Of a stretch of 64,000 nucleotides of DNA, positions 25,115 through 33,799 are shown in pieces. A program made the position numbers and the translations under genes. Source of the stretch: Bacteroides xylanisolvens XB1A (GTDB lineage: Bacteria; Bacteroidota; Bacteroidia; Bacteroidales; Bacteroidaceae); assembly GCF_000210075.1 (NCBI RefSeq), contig NC_021017.1:2565436-2629435 (forward strand). The letters are read 5' to 3'. The notes below the pieces were generated by a model. It was not told the origin of the DNA and ran no database searches. It saw only the letters and a list, made by a program, of their open reading frames with translations. Position 1 is the first letter of the stretch. Every line of letters begins with the position of its first letter.

Positions 25115-26110
25115 ATGAAGATAGGCCAAATAGATCTGGGTAAATATCCCATCTTACTTGCTCCAATGGAGGACGTAACCGATCCGGCTTTCCGCCTGAT
25201 ATGCAAGAAATTCGGAGCAGATATGGTGTACACCGAGTTTGTATCGAGTGACGCACTGATACGTGCTGTCAGCAAGACTGCACAGAAACTAAGTATCAGT
25301 GACGCAGAACGTCCTGTCGCCATCCAGATATACGGGAAAGATACAGAGACGATGGTGGAAGCTGCCAAGATTGTAGAGCAGGCACAACCTGACATTCTGG
25401 ATATAAACTTCGGATGTCCGGTGAAAAGAGTAGCAGGAAAAGGCGCTGGAGCAGGTATGCTACAAAATATCCCCAAGATGCTGGAGATCACCCGTGCTGT
25501 CGTAGATGCGGTGAAAATACCCGTAACAGTGAAGACTCGTTTGGGATGGGATGCAAACAATAAAGTAATTGTAGAATTAGCGGAACAGTTGCAAGATTGT
25601 GGCATTGCCGCATTGACCATACATGGCCGTACCCGCGCACAAATGTATACCGGAGAGGCGGATTGGACACTGATAGGCGAAGTGAAGAATAATCCGAGAA
25701 TGCATATTCCCATTATCGGCAATGGAGACGTGACCAGTCCTCAACGCTGTAAAGAGTGTTTTGACCGTTATGGAGTAGATGCTGTAATGATCGGTCGCGC
25801 CAGCTTCGGTCGTCCATGGATATTCAAGGAAGTAAAACACTATTTAGAGACAGGTGAAGAATTACCTCCACTTAGTTTTGAATGGTGTATGGAAGTACTT
25901 CGTCAGGAAGTGGTAGACAGCGTTAATCTGCTCGATGAGCGTAGAGGTATTTTGCATGTACGCCGTCATCTGGCCGCAAGCCCGTTATTCAAAGGAATCC
26001 CTAACTTCCGCAACACACGTATTGCGATGTTACGAGCAGAAACAAAAGAAGAGCTTTTCCAGATATTTGATGAAATCACTTCCCAACGCAAAGAAAATCC
26101 GGAAATTTAA
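25115..26110 (+). CDS. dusB: tRNA-dihydrouridine synthase DusB
   Basis: FMN-dependent enzyme of 331 residues that reduces uridine to dihydrouridine in the tRNA D-loop. It has all Dus motifs: PILLAPMEDVTDPAFRLICK at the N-terminus, QIYGKD, the catalytic Cys101 in LDINFGCPVKRVAGKGAGA, TVKTRLGWD, TIHGRTRAQMYTG, and IGNGDVTSPQ with GRASFGRPWIF binding the FMN phosphate. The helical C-terminal domain follows. Length and all motifs are typical of DusB, the usual single Dus of Bacteroidota. Its -7 element lies at 25054, and a bidirectional terminator follows. Confidence 0.95.
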   Translation: MKIGQIDLGKYPILLAPMEDVTDPAFRLICKKFGADMVYTEFVSSDALIRAVSKTAQKLSISDAERPVAIQIYGKDTETMVEAAKIVEQAQPDILDINFGCPVKRVAGKGAGAGMLQNIPKMLEITRAVVDAVKIPVTVKTRLGWDANNKVIVELAEQLQDCGIAALTIHGRTRAQMYTGEADWTLIGEVKNNPRMHIPIIGNGDVTSPQRCKECFDRYGVDAVMIGRASFGRPWIFKEVKHYLETGEELPPLSFEWCMEVLRQEVVDSVNLLDERRGILHVRRHLAASPLFKGIPNFRNTRIAMLRAETKEELFQIFDEITSQRKENPEI

Positions 26111-26129
26111 ATCAGCACCTATTATATCT

Positions 26130-26163
26130 ATTCTTCAGGAACTTGTACTTGTTCCTGAAGAAT
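26130..26163. terminator. Bidirectional terminator between dusB and the PAP2 gene
   Basis: A perfect 13-bp stem (ATTCTTCAGGAAC, 26130-26142, with 26151-26163) and an 8-base loop sit between two convergent genes. AT-rich sequence flanks both sides. Confidence 0.75.
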
Positions 26164-26199
26164 AACATGATCTAATTAAAACGTCAAGGTCTTTGGTTT

Positions 26200-27165
26200 C
26201 TATTTAAACATCGGCTGCGCAAACCACTTTTTGAACATCCAGGTTACGACTACATACAATAGGAATGCAGAGAAGAAACCAACAATGGCATCAATCACAT
26301 AATGCGCCTGAATATATACGGTAGCCCCACAGAGCAACATATAGAAAGGTATAAGACAGGCAAACAACTTCTTGCTGCCACGCCAAGCCATAATCATCAG
26401 AATAGTAGAAATGCCTACATGCGAACTGGGGAATGCCGCCGTAGGACGTTCACCCACTTGCTGCGAGCCTTCCACCAAACTATAAAAAAATCCGTGCTGA
26501 TAGCCCGGTCCGGGAAGTAACTCCTGATTATGATTGAAATAATCACCGATAGCAGGAAAAATACCTTTAGATACATTATCAATACCAATGGCAGGAAAAT
26601 AGAATTGAGGGCCTGCAACAGGAACGAATATATAAATCAGATAGTAAATAAAGAAAGAAGTGACAAGCACAAAAGACATCTTTTCGAACCACTCAAATTT
26701 ATAAATGAAATAGAATAGAGCCACAATCAGCATCATCGGATAATAAAAGAAATATCCCATATTGAATGCCTCGCTGACTATAAGATGTGGAAACGTATGG
26801 CAGAACCAAATAGCAGGCTGACCATTGAAAATAAACTGTTCGGCAGTTGCAAATACATGATCCAAATTCGGAAAGAAACGATTGAACTCGAAAGTATCCG
26901 GATACCAGTAAGACAGCAGACTCATCTGAATGACAATACGCACAAACGCCGAAAATTTACAGGGAGCAAGACGATAAAGATACATCAATAAAAAAGTCAT
27001 AGCCGCGATCATAGCCCTATCCAGCAACATGTGCCATGGATGATCCATCCGCTGAAACAGGAACAGAATCAATATGGAAGTCAACAGATTATAAATCAAT
27101 GTAATCTTTTCCACAGCAAACAACCCTTTCCGGGTTTCTACGCGCTTAAATAAGTCTAAAGCCAT
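26200..27165 (-). CDS. PAP2/AUR1-like membrane phosphatase
   Basis: Integral membrane protein of 321 residues with about seven hydrophobic segments. The phosphatase triad motifs appear as GERPTAAFPSSHVGIS (P-S-x-H) and AHYVIDAIVGF (H-x3-D), late in the sequence, as in AUR1/inositol-phosphorylceramide synthase-type PAP2 proteins. The long spacing and C-terminal location fit this branch. It could make or cleave phospholipid or sphingolipid head groups; Bacteroides makes sphingolipids, but the substrate is unknown. It overlaps the end of the epimerase gene by 10 bp, so the two are co-expressed and may share a pathway. Confidence 0.85.
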   Translation of the reverse strand: MALDLFKRVETRKGLFAVEKITLIYNLLTSILILFLFQRMDHPWHMLLDRAMIAAMTFLLMYLYRLAPCKFSAFVRIVIQMSLLSYWYPDTFEFNRFFPNLDHVFATAEQFIFNGQPAIWFCHTFPHLIVSEAFNMGYFFYYPMMLIVALFYFIYKFEWFEKMSFVLVTSFFIYYLIYIFVPVAGPQFYFPAIGIDNVSKGIFPAIGDYFNHNQELLPGPGYQHGFFYSLVEGSQQVGERPTAAFPSSHVGISTILMIMAWRGSKKLFACLIPFYMLLCGATVYIQAHYVIDAIVGFFSAFLLYVVVTWMFKKWFAQPMFK

Positions 27166-28163
27166 CCTTCATTTTTATACCAGGCAATGGTTTCCCGAAC
27201 TCCCTTTTCCAAATCATATTCGGGCACATACCCCAGTTCATCCATTACCGGGGTTATATCGCATTGCCAGTTGCGTTGTTTCATTATCTTATATTTATCC
27301 GAATTCAGGGTACTGCTCCTCCCGGAACGTGTAGCAATGAATTCAGCGAACAAAGATATAACTTTTAGCACAATTAATGGACATTTCAAGTGAAGAACAA
27401 ACGGATTACCCAATTCTTTTTGTATCAGATCCGAAAAGGCACGGCTTTTATAAACTTTCCCGTCTGTCAAAAAATACGCCTTACGAACTACTTTTTTCTC
27501 TATTCCCAGGAAAATAGCCTGCACAATGTCTTTTACATACACAAAGGTCAAGTCCTGACGACGGAAACCTACCGAGAAATCAACGTGTTTCCGGATAGAC
27601 TTTGCCATCAGATAGTAATCAGCTTCACGAGGTCCATAGACTCCTGTAGGACGATAAATGACATAAGGGAAACCGGGCATACTCTGAATATACAACTCCG
27701 CTTTCAGTTTGCTCAATCCATAAGCAGTATTGGGTACCGCAGGGTCGTCCGCTTTTATCGGAGTATAGTCCTTCTCACGTACAGGTCCGAACACACTCAA
27801 TGTACTGATATAGATAAACTGTTTCGGAACCATATTCAGCTCCTTCAACGTATCGATAAAATATTTGGTCTGAAGATAATTTACATAGTCAAAAGAGTGC
27901 TTGTCGGGGCACTTTGTAACACCGGCACAATGAATGATATAATCAAATTTGTTGTAAGTGCCTTTATGCCCGGAGAGTTGGGCACGAAGTTCATTAGGGT
28001 GCGCAAAATCCAGTTCCAGAAAGTGGATTTTCCGGTTTTTCAAATACCGCTTGCTACTCGTAGAACGAATCCCGGCCCACACACCAAACTTTCGCTTCAA
28101 CGCTTCCTCCACGATGAAACTGCCGATAAAACCACTCGCGCCTGTAATTAAAATACTCTCCAT
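27156..28163 (-). CDS. NAD-dependent epimerase/dehydratase (extended SDR)
   Basis: Protein of 335 residues. The Rossmann motif GASGFIGSF (residues 8-16) binds NAD(P), and the active-site pair is present: a Ser/Thr around YISTLSVFG and Y-x3-K in NTAYGLSKLKAELY, with RPTGVYGPRE after it. Extended SDR enzymes act on nucleotide sugars or on steroid/flavonoid-like ketones. The 3-beta-HSD-like Bacteroides members are often close to lipid genes. The adjacent PAP2 protein hints at a lipid or glycan step. Substrate is not predictable. Confidence 0.9.
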   Translation of the reverse strand: MESILITGASGFIGSFIVEEALKRKFGVWAGIRSTSSKRYLKNRKIHFLELDFAHPNELRAQLSGHKGTYNKFDYIIHCAGVTKCPDKHSFDYVNYLQTKYFIDTLKELNMVPKQFIYISTLSVFGPVREKDYTPIKADDPAVPNTAYGLSKLKAELYIQSMPGFPYVIYRPTGVYGPREADYYLMAKSIRKHVDFSVGFRRQDLTFVYVKDIVQAIFLGIEKKVVRKAYFLTDGKVYKSRAFSDLIQKELGNPFVLHLKCPLIVLKVISLFAEFIATRSGRSSTLNSDKYKIMKQRNWQCDITPVMDELGYVPEYDLEKGVRETIAWYKNEGWL

Positions 28164-28213
28164 TATTACTTTTCAGGTCCTACATGAATATTAATTGAAA
28201 AAATATGATGCCA

Positions 28214-28221
28214 CAAAGATA
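28214..28221 (-). promoter_or_regulatory. -7 element for the epimerase/PAP2 operon
   Basis: The minus strand reads TATCTTTG, about 50 bases before the start codon at 28163. It lies within what would be the N-terminal extension of the sigma gene if the first ATG at 28205 were used, which argues for the later sigma start. Confidence 0.5.
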
Positions 28222-28315
28222 CGATAAATATAAAATAAAAGCCATTTTGCTTTTCTCAATTATTATTTGTTTATTTGCAACGCGATTTATTTACTATTCA
28301 ACACTTTTAAAGCAC

Positions 28316-28837
28316 GTGGAAGATAAGGCCGATTTTGATTTTCTTTTTAAAGAGTACTATCCTCAACTTTATTATTATGCATTTCACCTGATTAATAATA
28401 TGGAGGCTAGCAAGGATATCGTAAGCGACGCCTTCGAATTTATTTGGGCCAATTATGCAAAAATAGATAAAGCCACGGCTAAATCTTATCTATACATTTA
28501 CGTTCGCAACAAAAGCATTGACTTCCTGCGACATCAGAATATACATGAACAGTATGTACAAATCTATTCCGAACTGACCAAAAGTTATGTTGAAACGGAA
28601 TATCTGGAGCAGGATGAAAGAATGATGCATATCAGCAAGGCAATGGAAAAACTGACTCCACATACCAGGCATATTTTAGAAGAATGTTATATTCAACGCA
28701 AGAAATATCAGGAAGTGGCAGAAGAATTAAATATCAGTGTCAGTGCAGTCAGGAAGCATATTGTGAAAGCATTACAGGTGATACGTGAAGAATGTGCAAA
28801 AAAAATCATAAATCAGGTATCTTTATTTTATGATTAA
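28316..28837 (+). CDS. ECF RNA polymerase sigma factor (FecI-like)
   Basis: Sigma-70 family ECF factor, about 173 residues from the GTG at 28316. The reading frame is open to an ATG at 28205, but the extra residues are hydrophobic (KAILLFSIIICLFATRF), unlike any ECF N-terminus, and cover the epimerase promoter. So I favour the GTG just before ADFDFLFKEYYPQLYYYAFHL. Region 2 motifs follow: DIVSDAFEFIWANY and YLYIYVRNKSIDFLR. Region 4 is PHTRHILEECYIQRKKYQEVAEEL with the helix NISVSAVRKHIVKAL. It precedes the FecR-type anti-sigma gene and a SusC/SusD pair, the usual trans-envelope signalling set. ATG 28205 remains possible. Confidence 0.85.
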   Translation: MEDKADFDFLFKEYYPQLYYYAFHLINNMEASKDIVSDAFEFIWANYAKIDKATAKSYLYIYVRNKSIDFLRHQNIHEQYVQIYSELTKSYVETEYLEQDERMMHISKAMEKLTPHTRHILEECYIQRKKYQEVAEELNISVSAVRKHIVKALQVIREECAKKIINQVSLFYD

Positions 28838-28873
28838 ACGTAATATAAATAAGTATGATACAGTCAAACAGTG

Positions 28874-30037
28874 ATGAATAAAGATATTGACAATATAAAT
28901 AATACAGATGAATCTGTAGAGAAGGCGCTCGACATCATGGAGAGTTCTTCAGAGATAAACGACGAACAGCTGCAGGAGATGCTTAAAGATAAAGAAGTCC
29001 TGCAAGCTTGTCGCGACATCATGGATAGTAGTCTTTTCCTACAACAAAAAGGAGGAATAGAGCTTCCTAATGTAGAAATGGAATTGGAGCGATTTAAGAA
29101 AAAACAACATTCAACACGAATGCGTTCCAATCTCTGGAAGATAACTATCGGAATAGCCGCCATGATTACCGTTCTATTCGGGAGTTACTATTTAATTAAT
29201 AGCCTGACAACCCCTGCACTCGAACCAATCACTGTATTCACTGCTGATACTACTCCCCAACATATTGTTTTGCAAAAAGATGACGGAGAAAAAGTTGTGT
29301 TAGACGAACCGCAGTCAAACAATCAAGTCCTGCCTAAAACCGCCATTGCAAAGTCTGAAAAGAAAGAGCTGGATTATAGGCAAGTCATCTCAACAACTAC
29401 ACAGACACATGTACTTACCGTACCACGAGGTGAAAGTTTCAAAGTGGTATTATGTGACGGCACAGAAGTCTGGCTGAATGCTAATAGTAATTTTGTTTAC
29501 CCTACAGCCTTTATTGGCAACGAGCGTATCGTTACTTTAGAAGGCGAAGCTTATTTCAAGGTGGCCAAAGACGCCAAGCATCCCTTTATTGTAAAAACCA
29601 AGTCAGTCCAAACCCGCGTTCTCGGCACGGAATTCAATATACGTAGCTATACTCCCGAAGATACTCATGTAGTACTTATTAACGGGAAAGTAGAAGTAAG
29701 TAACACAAAAGGAGGATCATATACCCGACTATATCCGGGAGAAGACGCCCACCTGCAATCTGATGGAAATTTCGTTCTAACAGAAGTAGACTTAGACTCT
29801 TACGTCTATTGGAAGGACGGCTATTTCTATTTTGACAATATTACATTGAAAGATATTATGCAAAACTTAGGACGCTGGTACAATGTAAACATAGAATTCA
29901 GAAACAAAGAAGCAATGACGTATAAAATGCACTTCATATCCGATCGCACTAAAGATTTAGAGCATACAATCTCATTGCTTAATAGAATGAAAAAAGTCAC
30001 TGTCACCTTGCAAGGCAATACGCTTACCATAGACTAG
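28874..30037 (+). CDS. FecR-type anti-sigma factor
   Basis: Protein of 387 residues from the ATG at 28874; a GTG just before it is less likely. A cytoplasmic N-terminal part of about 90 charged residues (sigma-binding) is followed by one membrane segment (about 99-118, LWKITIGIAAMITVLFGSYY). The periplasmic FecR domain contains VPRGESFKVVLCDGTEVWLNANS and LEGEAYFKVAKDAKHPFIV. It ends in the DUF4974 secretin-like domain: YFDNITLKDIMQNLGRWYNVNIEF. In such systems the N-terminal STN domain of the SusC-type receptor contacts the periplasmic part and releases the sigma factor. Confidence 0.9.
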   Translation: MNKDIDNINNTDESVEKALDIMESSSEINDEQLQEMLKDKEVLQACRDIMDSSLFLQQKGGIELPNVEMELERFKKKQHSTRMRSNLWKITIGIAAMITVLFGSYYLINSLTTPALEPITVFTADTTPQHIVLQKDDGEKVVLDEPQSNNQVLPKTAIAKSEKKELDYRQVISTTTQTHVLTVPRGESFKVVLCDGTEVWLNANSNFVYPTAFIGNERIVTLEGEAYFKVAKDAKHPFIVKTKSVQTRVLGTEFNIRSYTPEDTHVVLINGKVEVSNTKGGSYTRLYPGEDAHLQSDGNFVLTEVDLDSYVYWKDGYFYFDNITLKDIMQNLGRWYNVNIEFRNKEAMTYKMHFISDRTKDLEHTISLLNRMKKVTVTLQGNTLTID

Positions 30038-30040
30038 GTT

Positions 30041-30075
30041 TTTATTGCATAAGTATAACAAATCTATGCAATAAA
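30041..30075. repeat. Hairpin between fecR-like gene and susC-like gene
   Basis: A perfect 11-bp stem TTTATTGCATA (30041-30051) pairs with TATGCAATAAA (30065-30075). Few T follow, so it is more likely an attenuator or mRNA-end structure than a strong terminator. Confidence 0.5.
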
Positions 30076-30188
30076 CAACAAAATATCACTTTTATTAAAA
30101 AATAAATCGCAAAAGGGGTATCCATTTTCTTTTCTCATACGCATTAGTTATATAAACATATCCAAATAGTGTTATTAAAAACAAACGT

Positions 30189-33100
30189 ATGAGAAATAAT
30201 TGGAACTTATTTATTGTGTGTTTTCTATGCGTATTGTGCTTCCAGCCTTACCAAGTTAATGCTCAAACGCAATCACAAAAGAAAATCACGATTGAGATTA
30301 GCAACGAACGATTGCCGTCCGTACTTAAACGTCTGGAAAAACTCTCCGGCTACAAAATCCTATTTACGTATGACGATGTCAAGAAATTCACCGTTTCCGG
30401 CTCTGTCAAAGATAAGAGTATAGAGCAGACTCTCGATATTATCTTAGCCAATAAGCCACTAGAATACCATATTGAAGATCAATTTATCACAATTACTTCC
30501 AAAGGTCCTTCCAAACAAGCGAAAGTATTCAATGTAAAAGGAGTGGTAATTTCCGGTGATGACGGACAGCCTCTCATCGGTGCAACTGTTGTCATCAAGG
30601 GAAGCAAGTCCGGTGTATTAACAGACATAGACGGAAAGTTTTCGATAGAAAATGTATCCAATAAATCCCTGTTACAATTTTCTTATATAGGAATGAAGCC
30701 ACAAGATCTGACTCCTACCCCAACTATGAATGTTACATTAATGCCTGATGTACAAACTTTATCAGAAGTAGTAGTAACAGGTATGCAAAAAATGGATAAA
30801 CGCCTGTTTACAGGAGCAACCAAACAATTGTCCGCAGATGAAGTGAAACTAGATGGTTTGCCTGATATCAGCCGTGGACTTGAAGGACGCGCCGCAGGCG
30901 TATCTGTACAAAATGTTTCCGGCACGTTTGGTACTGCCCCGAAAATTCGGGTACGCGGTGCCACATCTATTTTCGGTAGTTCAAAGCCATTATGGGTAGT
31001 AGATGGAGTCATCATGGAGGATGCTATTGACGTAGGTCCGGATGACTTATCTTCAGGAGATGCAGAGACGCTAATCAGTTCAGCCATTGCCGGGTTGAAT
31101 TCAGATGATATCGAGAGCTTTCAAATATTGAAAGACGGATCAGCAACCTCTATCTATGGCGCACGAGCCATGGCAGGGGTTATTGTAGTAACAACCAAGA
31201 AGGGAAAAGCCGGCGTTAGCAAAATGAGCTATACCGGTGAATTTACAACCCGTATGATTCCCAGTTATAAAGAATTCAACATTATGAATTCGCAGGAACA
31301 AATGGGAATCTACAAAGAGATGGAGCAGAAAGGATGGCTTAATAACAGCGATACTTACCGTGCCAAAGATAGTGGTGTATATGGACGTATGTATCAATTA
31401 ATCAATCAATATAACCCGGTTACAGGACAATTCGGACTTGCCAACACGCCGGAAGCACGTAATGCTTACCTGCGCGAAGCGGAAATGAGAAATACCGACT
31501 GGTTCAATACCTTATTTTCCAACAACGTTACACAAAACCATTCGGTCAGCATCACTTCCGGAACTGAAAAGTCTTCATTCTATGCTTCATTAAGTGCGAT
31601 GTCAGATCCGGGATGGTATAAACAAAGCGAAGTAAAACGTTATACTGCTAATTTAAATACAACATATAATATATATAAGAATTTATCTATAAACCTGATC
31701 TCCAGTGCTTCCTACCGTAAACAGAAAGCCCCCGGGACACTAAGTTCAGAGGTTAATGCAGCAAGTGGAGAAGTTACCCGTCAGTTTGACATCAATCCCT
31801 ATTCGTATGCACTAAATACATCACGTGCATTAGATCCAACAGTTGACTATACAGCCAACTATGCACCGTTCAATATCCTCCATGAATTGGATAACAATTA
31901 TATGGATTTGAATGTAGCTGATGTTAAGTTTCAAGGAGAAATAAAATGGAAAGCACTTCCGGAGTTAGAACTAAGTGCATTAGGAGCAGTCAGATATCAG
32001 GCTTCTTCACAAGAACACAATATCAAAGATCACTCGAATCAGGCAACCGCTTATCGCACAGGAATGGACGACGCTACCATTCGTGACGAAAACAACTTAT
32101 TGTATACCAATCCGGATAATCCGTATGCTTTGCCTATCAGTATACTACCGGAAGGAGGTATTTACCAGCGTAAGGACTATCGTATGTTGGGGGTAGACTT
32201 CCGTGCCACAGCATCCTGGAATCATTTATTTGCAGAAAAGCATATAACCAATCTTTTCGCCGGTATGGAAGTAAATGATTTGAAACGTATGCAAAATTAT
32301 TTTCAAGGATGGGGAATGCAATATACAATGGGTGAAATACCATCGTATGTATATGAATTCTTCAAGAAGGGCATTGAATCCGGTGAAAGCTATTATGGAT
32401 TAAACCATACAACAACAAGAAGTGTAGCAGGCTTTGCCAACGCAACTTATTCTTATGATGGACGTTATACAGTAAACGGAACATTCCGCTATGAAGGCAC
32501 CAATCGCATGGGAAAAAGCCGTTCTTCCCGCTGGCTTCCTACATGGAATATGTCAGGAGCATGGAATGTACATGAAGAAAATTTCTTCAAGACATTCAGC
32601 TCTGTACTGTCACACTTAACATTCAAAGCATCCTACTCTTTAACAGCCGATAGAGGACCGGAATATGTGACCAACTCACATGCCATAATCACTAGTTATT
32701 CACCATTTCGTCCTTTCACCAGCGGACAGGAAACAGGACTTTATGTATCTGATCCTGAAAACAGTGAATTAACCTACGAAAAAAAGCATGAGTTGAACCT
32801 CGGTGCCGACATGGGATTCTTAGACAACCGGATCAATTTTTCGATCGACTGGTATAAACGCAACAACTATGACCTGATTGGTATTACCCCGACACAAGGA
32901 GTAGGCGGTTCTATCTACAAATATGCCAATATAGCTTCCATGAAATCACATGGTATCGAGTTCACCATCTCAAGTAAGAATATCCAGTCGAAAGACTTTT
33001 CATGGCATACAGACTTCATCTTTTCCAAAGCAAAAAATGAAGTTACAGAACTGAATGCCCGTTCCAGCGTAATGGATTTAGTTTCAGGTTACGGTTTTGC

Positions 33101-33779
33101 CCGTCAGGGTTACCCGGTACGTGGTTTGTTTTCCATTCCATTTGTCGGCCTAAATTCAAATGGTATCCCGATGTATAATATCAATGGAAAAATAACCAGT
33201 ACCGATATTGATTTTCAGACACGTGACAACATAGACTACCTAAAATATGAAGGTCCTACTGATCCTACCATAACAGGAAGTCTTGGTAATATTTTCACTT
33301 ATAAAGCATTCAAACTGAATGTATTCATCACCTATTCATTTGGTAATGTAGTACGTTTGAATCCATGTTTCAGCTATCAATACAGTGACTTATCTTCTAT
33401 GCCACGCGAATTCAAGAATCGCTGGACAGTGCCAGGTGATGAAAAACGCACGAATATCCCCGCTATTATCTCGAAACGCCAATATGAAGATAATAAAGAT
33501 TTAATGTATGCATATAATGCCTACAATTATTCTACAGAACGAATTGCCAAGGGAGACTTTATCCGTATGAAGGAAATATCCTTGTCCTATGACTTCCCCC
33601 AATCATGGATTGCACCAGCAAAGATATCTAATTTATCTTTGAAACTTCAGGCTACCAATTTATTCCTGATTTATGCAGATAAAAAACTCAACGGACAGGA
33701 CCCGGAATTCTTCAATACCGGTGGAGTAGCTTCCCCTGTACCTCGTCAGTTTACATTGACTCTTAGATTAGGATTTTAA
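30189..33779 (+). CDS. SusC/RagA-type TonB-dependent receptor with STN domain
   Basis: Outer-membrane transporter of 1196 residues. Signal peptide (QVNAQ), then a secretin/TonB short N-terminal (STN) domain (about 30-105: ITIEISNERLPSVLKRLEKL, ILANKPLEYHIEDQFITI). A carboxypeptidase-like regulatory repeat comes next (about 117-190: GVVISGDDGQPLIGATVVIKG), then the TonB-box region LSEVVVTGMQ and the plug (ATKQLSADEV to GIVVTTKKGK-like IVVTTKKGK). A 22-stranded beta-barrel fills the rest, ending in RQFTLTLRLGF, a typical aromatic terminus. The STN domain is what links receptors to FecR, matching the anti-sigma upstream. The substrate is not known. Confidence 0.95.
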   Translation: MRNNWNLFIVCFLCVLCFQPYQVNAQTQSQKKITIEISNERLPSVLKRLEKLSGYKILFTYDDVKKFTVSGSVKDKSIEQTLDIILANKPLEYHIEDQFITITSKGPSKQAKVFNVKGVVISGDDGQPLIGATVVIKGSKSGVLTDIDGKFSIENVSNKSLLQFSYIGMKPQDLTPTPTMNVTLMPDVQTLSEVVVTGMQKMDKRLFTGATKQLSADEVKLDGLPDISRGLEGRAAGVSVQNVSGTFGTAPKIRVRGATSIFGSSKPLWVVDGVIMEDAIDVGPDDLSSGDAETLISSAIAGLNSDDIESFQILKDGSATSIYGARAMAGVIVVTTKKGKAGVSKMSYTGEFTTRMIPSYKEFNIMNSQEQMGIYKEMEQKGWLNNSDTYRAKDSGVYGRMYQLINQYNPVTGQFGLANTPEARNAYLREAEMRNTDWFNTLFSNNVTQNHSVSITSGTEKSSFYASLSAMSDPGWYKQSEVKRYTANLNTTYNIYKNLSINLISSASYRKQKAPGTLSSEVNAASGEVTRQFDINPYSYALNTSRALDPTVDYTANYAPFNILHELDNNYMDLNVADVKFQGEIKWKALPELELSALGAVRYQASSQEHNIKDHSNQATAYRTGMDDATIRDENNLLYTNPDNPYALPISILPEGGIYQRKDYRMLGVDFRATASWNHLFAEKHITNLFAGMEVNDLKRMQNYFQGWGMQYTMGEIPSYVYEFFKKGIESGESYYGLNHTTTRSVAGFANATYSYDGRYTVNGTFRYEGTNRMGKSRSSRWLPTWNMSGAWNVHEENFFKTFSSVLSHLTFKASYSLTADRGPEYVTNSHAIITSYSPFRPFTSGQETGLYVSDPENSELTYEKKHELNLGADMGFLDNRINFSIDWYKRNNYDLIGITPTQGVGGSIYKYANIASMKSHGIEFTISSKNIQSKDFSWHTDFIFSKAKNEVTELNARSSVMDLVSGYGFARQGYPVRGLFSIPFVGLNSNGIPMYNINGKITSTDIDFQTRDNIDYLKYEGPTDPTITGSLGNIFTYKAFKLNVFITYSFGNVVRLNPCFSYQYSDLSSMPREFKNRWTVPGDEKRTNIPAIISKRQYEDNKDLMYAYNAYNYSTERIAKGDFIRMKEISLSYDFPQSWIAPAKISNLSLKLQATNLFLIYADKKLNGQDPEFFNTGGVASPVPRQFTLTLRLGF

Positions 33780-33799
33780 CCACTCAGATAATTATAAAA

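Noticed and set aside
25087..25722. Minus-strand frame opposite dusB
   Set aside because: Low-complexity Ser/Cys-rich translation, antisense to a clear dusB.
27390..28151. Long plus-strand frame opposite the epimerase gene
   Set aside because: It has no domain features and lies wholly antisense to a well-conserved SDR gene whose motifs are intact.
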